Positions 59,098 through 64,000 of a stretch of 64,000 nucleotides of DNA are shown here, piece by piece. The translations under genes were made by a program, and so were the position numbers. Source of the stretch: Flavobacteriales bacterium (GTDB lineage: Bacteria; Bacteroidota; Bacteroidia; Flavobacteriales_D; Sanyastnellaceae); NCBI GenBank assembly GCA_029238785.1, contig JAQWFN010000003.1, positions 20,010 through 84,009 of the forward strand. Reading direction: 5' to 3'. The first letter of the stretch is position 1, and each line of letters opens with the position of its first letter. The notes below the pieces were generated by a model, which worked only from the letters and a program-made list of their open reading frames with translations, did no database searches and had not been told where the DNA came from.

Positions 59098-61758
59098 TCA
59101 AAGTTCGTAATTTCGCTCAAAGAACGACTGGTAAGCATCAACAGCTTTTGATTTAAAAAGGGTGACATAATTGTTTTTCGAGATCAATACCAAGGTGTAC
59201 TCTCCTGAATTGATGTCCTTTAATTCGTTGTCATTATTCAAGAAAGTAGTGTAATAATTCTTTGCGTCTTCCAATTTATTAAAGGTTTTCACCAAAACAA
59301 TCTGGTTTTGACGGTCGAGCAGGTTTGAAGAAACTTTGAGTGCACTCGACTTGAAGTATTTCGTATCAAAGTCACTCACCAAGGCCTTTACATTGTTTAC
59401 ATCACCTCCGCCTTCAACCGGAAAAATCACGGCGAAATAATGCCTGTCTGTAGGGTCGTAATCAAAAATCTCTTCTTCTTCCTTAGGCGCATCTGGGACT
59501 TCTTCAACAACTGGAGGTACTTCTCCATTAATATTATCGATGATTGACTTCGCAAGAATAGCCTCCTCTGTTTCTGGACAAGAGGTAATTACTTCTTTCA
59601 ACTCATTTAAGTAGCTCGCGGTGCTTCCCGTCATTGCGTCCATATTCCCCACAGCAAAAGCCTTCAAGATGCGATACTTACATAAGAAGTTATTGTTTGG
59701 CTCATTGGTGATGACCTCTGAAGCTTTTAAAATTACTTCTTGGTATGCGCGCTGACTGTAGCGATTGTACAAAGCTTCGTAAGCAGCGTGTTGTTCTGCC
59801 TTTTCAATCTCAGCAATATCTTCAAATCCTGGATTTTGAATGAGCCTTGCCCAATCGCTTCCTGGGTATTTATCTAAAATGATATCGCTCCAGTAAGAAC
59901 TGTTGCAGGTTCCACAGAAGGGGTTTGAATAGCCTTCTTCTTGCTCTCGATAAAGGTAAGTTCTGTAAAGTTGGTAGTAGGCCGTTGGGTGAACATCACT
60001 GTTGTCATAACGCGTTACCAATACCTCCCATCGCTCAATAGCGTTTTCAACATCGTCCAACTTCTCTTTATAAACAACACCCGCATTGTAAAATGCTTCG
60101 GCAATGCGCTTATCACTATCTAATATTTGTGCCTCAGCGCAAGGTAAGCCCGCAAGAAGTTCGTCTACACTTGGTAACTGGCTTTCAATATCTGTTCCTG
60201 TTTCCACAGGGGCTTCTTCAGGTGTTTCAACGCTTTCTTCACCATCACCAAAAGACTGCTGCAATTTGTTTTTTCTTCTCCAGTTGTCTTCCAAAGGACG
60301 AGAACCCCAGTAATTATCGAAATTTTGTTTTCCGATAGCTTTTAGTTGTGGATTCCAAGGCCAAAAATCACCCTGGCTGGCTGCACCGGCATCTCCTGCT
60401 GCAAGTGCTGCCATTCTTCTTTGACGTTCTTCCTCTTGACGTTGAAGTTCTTCACGCATATCGGCAATTACCGATTTCATTTTTTTGACCTTGTCTTCAT
60501 CAGACATGGCACAAATGTTTTGAAGGCTGTCTTCGTGCTCTATCAATAAAAGATTTTCCACGAGGTCTGTTAAACTCTCGGCTTTGTTCTTAACATCAAG
60601 GTAGCGGGGATGATCTTCATTGATGCTTTTGAAAGTGCTATCATAATAAGCTTGTGCATCTTGATAATCTCTGTCTTCCAAATACAAATCAGCCAACCTC
60701 AAAAAGCTCTTTGTTCTCTGTTTTGGTTTTCCGTTGGGTTCTGCCAAGGATAGCAAGAGATAATCTATTCCGTTCTCTCTATTTCGATCTTCCAGTTCTA
60801 ATTCAGCAAGCGCGTAATAGATCTGATCTCGGTATTCAATGTTCTTGTCGTCTTTGAGCATTTTAAGTAACTGCTCTTTGATTTGATCTGCATTGCCCCC
60901 TCTCCGATCATAAGCCATTGCCTGATTAATTCGGGCATAGAACTCCATTTCGTATTCTGGGCGAAGCGTCAAAACCGTTTCGTAATAAGAAATGGCATCC
61001 TGAGAACGGTTCATCTGCTGCATCAATTGAGCTAAGATGAATGTTGGGCGGGCCCTGTCTTTTTTCTTCTTGATGTAACGAAGGGCCTTTTCGATTTGCT
61101 CTGCGGCGTTTTTATAATCTTCTTGACGAATGTAATAATCTGCGAAAACCAAGTGAATGTCGGCCTTATCCTCGTCTTCAATCTCTTTGATTTGCTCGAT
61201 CTTTAAGAGGGTGTTTTTGGCCTTGGTCCATTGCTCTGTTTCCATGTAGGCGCGGGCTAACCAAGCGTTTCCTCTTGCCTGCATTTCCTTCTCTTTGTAC
61301 TTTCTAGTGACAAAGAGGAACATCTCCTCGGCTTTGAAGTAGTTTCTTTTAAAAAAGTAGCTTTTCCCAATAAGCAGGTAGTTGTCGTCTATCCACTTAT
61401 TTATTTCTGGGCGATCTTTCTTTTTGGAAGATCGGGAAGGAACATCCATTTTGTGCCGCTCAATTACCAAGCTGCTCTTCTCAATAGCCCTTTCCATTTC
61501 AGCAAAAGAAGATTGAGCAGAGGTTTCATCACCGTAAATGAAAATTGGTAAAATGGCATCATAGTCTTCTAAATGTGCCTTTACGATATTCGCTTGCCCT
61601 TCTTTTATTGCTTCCTTTGCGTAGAAATATCCGTTGTATCTCGCCGTTGTATTATGAAAAACACGGTAAGTAAAGCCGTCCTTTTTTGTAGTACAGGCAA
61701 ACATCCCTGCAATAACAAGGGATAGAAGTAAGAGAGGGACGAGTTTGTTTGTCTGCAT
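59098..61758 (-). CDS. sprE: Type IX secretion system periplasmic lipoprotein SprE/PorW
   Basis: An 886-residue lipoprotein with lipobox MFACTTKKD. The mature part opens with the SprE/PorW hallmark (TTKKDGFTYRVFHNTTARYNGYF) and continues as a long array of TPR helices (about 100-420). It then shows a conserved middle region (WPWNPQLKAIGKQNFDNYWG, SRPLEDNWRR) and a C-terminal part ending FFERNYEL. In Flavobacterium and Porphyromonas this protein is needed for T9SS secretion and gliding, by linking core and outer-membrane subunits. This is consistent with the three T9SS cargo genes in the window. ATG 61758 gives the signal peptide. Confidence 0.9.
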   Translation of the reverse strand: MQTNKLVPLLLLSLVIAGMFACTTKKDGFTYRVFHNTTARYNGYFYAKEAIKEGQANIVKAHLEDYDAILPIFIYGDETSAQSSFAEMERAIEKSSLVIERHKMDVPSRSSKKKDRPEINKWIDDNYLLIGKSYFFKRNYFKAEEMFLFVTRKYKEKEMQARGNAWLARAYMETEQWTKAKNTLLKIEQIKEIEDEDKADIHLVFADYYIRQEDYKNAAEQIEKALRYIKKKKDRARPTFILAQLMQQMNRSQDAISYYETVLTLRPEYEMEFYARINQAMAYDRRGGNADQIKEQLLKMLKDDKNIEYRDQIYYALAELELEDRNRENGIDYLLLSLAEPNGKPKQRTKSFLRLADLYLEDRDYQDAQAYYDSTFKSINEDHPRYLDVKNKAESLTDLVENLLLIEHEDSLQNICAMSDEDKVKKMKSVIADMREELQRQEEERQRRMAALAAGDAGAASQGDFWPWNPQLKAIGKQNFDNYWGSRPLEDNWRRKNKLQQSFGDGEESVETPEEAPVETGTDIESQLPSVDELLAGLPCAEAQILDSDKRIAEAFYNAGVVYKEKLDDVENAIERWEVLVTRYDNSDVHPTAYYQLYRTYLYREQEEGYSNPFCGTCNSSYWSDIILDKYPGSDWARLIQNPGFEDIAEIEKAEQHAAYEALYNRYSQRAYQEVILKASEVITNEPNNNFLCKYRILKAFAVGNMDAMTGSTASYLNELKEVITSCPETEEAILAKSIIDNINGEVPPVVEEVPDAPKEEEEIFDYDPTDRHYFAVIFPVEGGGDVNNVKALVSDFDTKYFKSSALKVSSNLLDRQNQIVLVKTFNKLEDAKNYYTTFLNNDNELKDINSGEYTLVLISKNNYVTLFKSKAVDAYQSFFERNYEL

Positions 61759-61810
61759 TAAAAGAATATTCTTGTCGTGTGTTTCGGCACTATATAGAAC
61801 ACGAAACATG

Positions 61811-61818
61811 CAAAATTA
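61811..61818 (-). promoter_or_regulatory. Candidate -7 box of sprE promoter
   Basis: On the minus strand TAATTTTG, 53 bases before the sprE ATG, in the short region between sprE and the divergent M23 gene. No clear TTTG -33 partner is seen. Confidence 0.45.
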
Positions 61819-61838
61819 TTTTATTTTTCGAACTCTTC

Positions 61839-62762
61839 ATGAACATGGCACGAATTCCTGAGGTTTTCGGCCCACATAAGCACTTCAAATTGAGCAAAAA
61901 AAAGAAAAACAAGCGACTAATAAAACGTTTGAGAAACGAATACCGCCTTTCAATCTTGAAAGAATCAAGTTATGAAGAGCAGGTTTCGGTACTTCTTACC
62001 CCATTAAATGTTGTTCTACTTGTTGGAAGTGCATTTATTTTAATTGGTGGTTTGGTTTATTCCCTTGTTGCCTTAAGCCCCTTGAAAGAGCATTTAGTTC
62101 CTGGCTATATCGATGATCAATACCGTCAAGATGCCATTTCAGCTCGAAATACTGCCGACTCCTTACTGGCGAAACAAGCTCAATACGACGATTACTTGAT
62201 TCTACTTAATCGGGTGCTTAGTGGAAACATTCATCCAGACAGCGTTAAGTTTGATGCTCAAGAAGGGCTTGACGAGCAATCTTTAAGTTATCAAATGAGT
62301 GAGCCCGACTCTTTGCTCAGAAACAAAGTAGCCGAAGAAGACCGCTTCACGCTTAACCTGGCTAGTGGAGCTAACCCTGCAGAATCTAGAAAGTTTTTGT
62401 TTACTCCAGTAGAAGGAACTTTATCTTCCAAATTTGACCCTGACATCGAACATTACGGGATCGATATTGTGGCGCCTAAAGAAAGCATCATCAAAAGTGT
62501 TTTAGAAGGAACAGTTGTTTTGGCATCATACACCTCTGATGGCGGACACGTTATTCAAGTTCAACACTCGGGTGATCTGATTTCTGTTTACAAGCACAAT
62601 TCAGTACTGCTAAAAAAGACCGGCGATCGTATTAAAGCTGGCGAATCCATTGCGGTAATAGGAAACACGGGCGACCATAGCGACGGTCCGCACCTCCATT
62701 TTGAGCTTTGGGAAAAAGGATTGCCCGTTGACCCGCAGCTCTACCTGAACATTAGTGAATAA
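61839..62762 (+). CDS. Membrane-anchored M23 metallopeptidase
   Basis: A 307-residue protein with a basic cytoplasmic N terminus (FKLSKKKKNKRLIKR), one transmembrane helix (about 55-80), a helical linker (about 85-185) and a C-terminal LytM/M23 domain. The zinc site is complete: His205 and Asp209 in EHYGIDIVAP, catalytic His285 and ligand His287 in DGPHLHFELW. Unlike the partial M23 at the left edge, this one should be an active peptidoglycan endopeptidase. ATG 61839 or 61845 fit; earlier in-frame ATGs lie over the sprE promoter. Confidence 0.9.
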   Translation: MNMARIPEVFGPHKHFKLSKKKKNKRLIKRLRNEYRLSILKESSYEEQVSVLLTPLNVVLLVGSAFILIGGLVYSLVALSPLKEHLVPGYIDDQYRQDAISARNTADSLLAKQAQYDDYLILLNRVLSGNIHPDSVKFDAQEGLDEQSLSYQMSEPDSLLRNKVAEEDRFTLNLASGANPAESRKFLFTPVEGTLSSKFDPDIEHYGIDIVAPKESIIKSVLEGTVVLASYTSDGGHVIQVQHSGDLISVYKHNSVLLKKTGDRIKAGESIAVIGNTGDHSDGPHLHFELWEKGLPVDPQLYLNISE

Positions 62763-62782
62763 GTGCTTCGCGAAGCAAAAAA

Positions 62783-63709
62783 TTACTCTACCAAAAGAAT
62801 GTCGAAATCAACCAGGTCAACAAACTTCTGAATTCGGCGATCGATGTCTTTTTCAGAGATTTGAAGCAAGCGCTCAGTTCCAAACTTCTCGCACGTAAAC
62901 GAAGCCATTGCAGAACCAATGATAACTGCTCTCTTCAAATTATCAAAGGTAATTTCGCCTGTATGCGCAATGTAGCCAATGAGTCCGCCAGCGAAAGTAT
63001 CTCCAGCTCCAGTAGGATCAACTACTTCTTCTAAAGGAAGGGCAGGTGCAAAGAAAACTTTGTCTTTCTCAAACAAAAGGGCTCCGTGTTCTCCTTTTTT
63101 GATGATGACGAAACGCGGACCCATTTCCATGATCTTAGCTGCGGCCTTAATGAGGGAGTGTTCTCCTGTAAGCTGACGCGCCTCTTCGTCGTTAACTGTG
63201 ATCATGTCAACTTTCGCAATCACTTCCTTTAGTGGTTCCAGTGCCACGTCCATCCAAAAGTTCATGGTGTCCAATACAACGAGCTTTGGGCGTTTTTTTA
63301 GTTGCTTGATGACGCTCATTTGAACGTTTGGGTCGAGATTACCAAGCATGAGGTATTCGCAATCTTGGTAGCTCTCTGGAACTACCGGTTGAAAATCTGC
63401 CAGCACGTTCAATTCAGTAACGAGTGTATCTCTTGAATTGAGGTCGTAATGGTATTTTCCCGACCAGAAGAAGCTTTTTTCGTCTTGTTTGATCTCCAAC
63501 CCATCCAATGCAATACCTCTTCCGCGCATGTTGGCCAGCACGTCCTTAGGAAAGTCGCCACCTACAACAGAGATGAGCTTAACGTTTTTGGTAAAATAAT
63601 TTGCGGCCAGTGATATGTAAGTTGCCGCGCCACCAATGACTTTATCTGTTTTTCCGAAAGGAGTTTCAATTTTATCAAAGGCAACTGTTCCAACTGTAAT
63701 TAAGCTCAT
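62783..63709 (-). CDS. PfkB-family carbohydrate kinase
   Basis: A 308-residue ribokinase-fold kinase. It contains the N-terminal GGAATYISLAANYF substrate region, TVNDEEARQLTGE, and the ATP-binding/catalytic signature VDPTGAGDTFAGGLIGY with the catalytic Asp. The substrate (sugar, nucleoside or other) cannot be assigned. It is convergent with the M23 gene (20-base gap) and probably monocistronic, with a TATCTTTG box 14 bases upstream of its start. Confidence 0.9.
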   Translation of the reverse strand: MSLITVGTVAFDKIETPFGKTDKVIGGAATYISLAANYFTKNVKLISVVGGDFPKDVLANMRGRGIALDGLEIKQDEKSFFWSGKYHYDLNSRDTLVTELNVLADFQPVVPESYQDCEYLMLGNLDPNVQMSVIKQLKKRPKLVVLDTMNFWMDVALEPLKEVIAKVDMITVNDEEARQLTGEHSLIKAAAKIMEMGPRFVIIKKGEHGALLFEKDKVFFAPALPLEEVVDPTGAGDTFAGGLIGYIAHTGEITFDNLKRAVIIGSAMASFTCEKFGTERLLQISEKDIDRRIQKFVDLVDFDILLVE

Positions 63710-63722
63710 GAGATTTTTTTTG

Positions 63723-63730
63723 CAAAGATA
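63723..63730 (-). promoter_or_regulatory. Candidate -7 box of PfkB-family kinase gene
   Basis: On the minus strand TATCTTTG (TAnnTTTG), ending 14 bases before the ATG, implying an almost leaderless message. No matching -33 box at the normal distance. Confidence 0.4.
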
Positions 63731-63761
63731 TTGTTTAGAAACAAAGATTCATGTAATATTG
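63731..63761 (+). promoter_or_regulatory. Candidate tRNA-Asn promoter
   Basis: TTG (63731-63733), 20 bases, then TAATATTG (63754-63761), one mismatch from TAnnTTTG. It would start transcription about 30 bases before the tRNA. Confidence 0.45.
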
Positions 63762-63800
63762 CACTCCAATTTTACAGCAATGCTGTGAAGGCGGTAAAAT

Positions 63801-63874
63801 TCCTCCTTAGCTCAGTTGGTTAGAGCATCTGACTGTTAATCAGAGGGTCCTTGGTTCGAGCCCAAGAGGAGGAG
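63801..63874 (+). tRNA. tRNA-Asn (anticodon GTT)
   Basis: A full cloverleaf: acceptor stem TCCTCCT / AGGAGGA, D-stem GCTC / GAGC, anticodon stem TCTGA / TCAGA with loop CTGTTAA (anticodon GTT at 63835-63837), T-stem CTTGG / CCAAG with loop TTCGAGC, discriminator G. The CCA end is not encoded. Confidence 0.97.
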
Positions 63875-63875
63875 C

Positions 63876-63904
63876 AAAAGCTGGTTGAGAAACCGGCTTT
63901 TTTT
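63876..63904 (+). terminator. Terminator after tRNA-Asn
   Basis: Stem AAAGCTGGTT / AACCGGCTTT with one G-T wobble and a GAGA loop, followed by T-run. It lies two bases after the tRNA. Confidence 0.85.
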
Positions 63905-63964
63905 ATGCCCGGATGTTTTTGGACTGGCTGCAGATTACCGCAACTATACTTCCAAATACCAAAG

Positions 63965-63982
63965 CCTTGGTTCGAGCGCAAG
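63965..63982 (+). repeat. Near-copy of the tRNA-Asn T-arm
   Basis: CCTTGGTTCGAGCGCAAG differs by one base from the tRNA T-arm at 63849-63866. It could be a degraded attachment site or tRNA remnant. All three forward frames stay open across this last 90 bases but I see no recognised protein. Confidence 0.5.
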
Positions 63983-64000
63983 TTTATCCCGAAAACCTTC

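Noticed and set aside
62764..62777. Perfect palindrome TGCTTCGCGAAGCA between the M23 and PfkB genes
   Set aside because: As a terminator it has no proper loop, and on neither strand is it followed by a T-run; on the plus strand it is followed by A residues.
63905..64000. Open frames starting at ATG 63905 or 63913 running to the right edge
   Set aside because: All forward frames are open over this short distance and the translations show no known motif, so no gene is called.

Overview
The window looks like a chromosomal segment of a marine-type Bacteroidota, most likely Flavobacteriales or a close relative. The evidence is: type IX secretion (T9SS) cargo with both type A and type B C-terminal tails, the T9SS lipoprotein SprE/PorW, an Oar-like TonB-dependent receptor, DUF4270 and DUF4837 lipoproteins, a split ATP synthase operon with an exported His-rich extension on subunit a, and promoters of the Bacteroidota type (TTTG, about 20 bases, TAnnTTTG). 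Shine-Dalgarno sequences are mostly absent. There is no rRNA, no CRISPR array and no insertion sequence. One tRNA (Asn, GTT) lies near the right edge.

Layout. 1-12.9 kb: the end of an M23 peptidase, a lipoprotein, lysS (minus), a 1885-residue PKD-repeat T9SS type B surface protein, a bifunctional phosphoglucose/phosphomannose isomerase coupled to lipB, a TPR protein, a serine hydrolase and a small conserved protein. 12.9-15.2 kb: a peroxide-defence module in which peroxiredoxin, thioredoxin and an 85-residue DUF6952-like protein diverge from oxyR. 15.3-24 kb: a DUF2064 protein, then a tightly coupled string of Oar-like TonB receptor, YnjB-like binding lipoprotein, two permeases, ATPase, radical SAM protein and a small CxxC protein. 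This is the strongest candidate here for an undescribed uptake-and-modification system. 24-29.3 kb: an AsmA-like protein, an RsmF-like RNA methyltransferase and a secreted esterase.

29.3-32.9 kb (minus) is a polyamine operon: arginine decarboxylase, agmatinase, a deoxyhypusine-synthase-like protein and an acidic protein. The operon can convert arginine to agmatine to putrescine and then probably to homospermidine. 33.4-40.9 kb holds a PurF-like amidotransferase with a propeptide, a CotH-kinase T9SS protein and an M1 peptidase with a T9SS tail. 41-44.5 kb (minus) is panC, a short tatA, a LysM lytic transglycosylase and a DUF4837 lipoprotein. It diverges, from a clear back-to-back promoter pair, from a degenerate GT5 N-terminal-domain protein, a DUF4270 lipoprotein and glmS. 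48.8-51.3 kb: an outer-membrane barrel, an acidic lipoprotein, a terminator and a cyclase-family protein.

51.3-61.8 kb (minus) runs sprE, bactofilin, AtpZ, an AtpI-like protein, atpB, atpE, atpF, atpH, atpA, atpG, a strong terminator, then a sensor histidine kinase. The beta and epsilon subunits of the ATP synthase are not here. 61.8-64 kb: a membrane-anchored M23 peptidase, a PfkB-family kinase and tRNA-Asn, followed about 90 bases later by a near-copy of the tRNA T-arm.

All functions are read from sequence motifs and remembered family features; no search or structure prediction was run.
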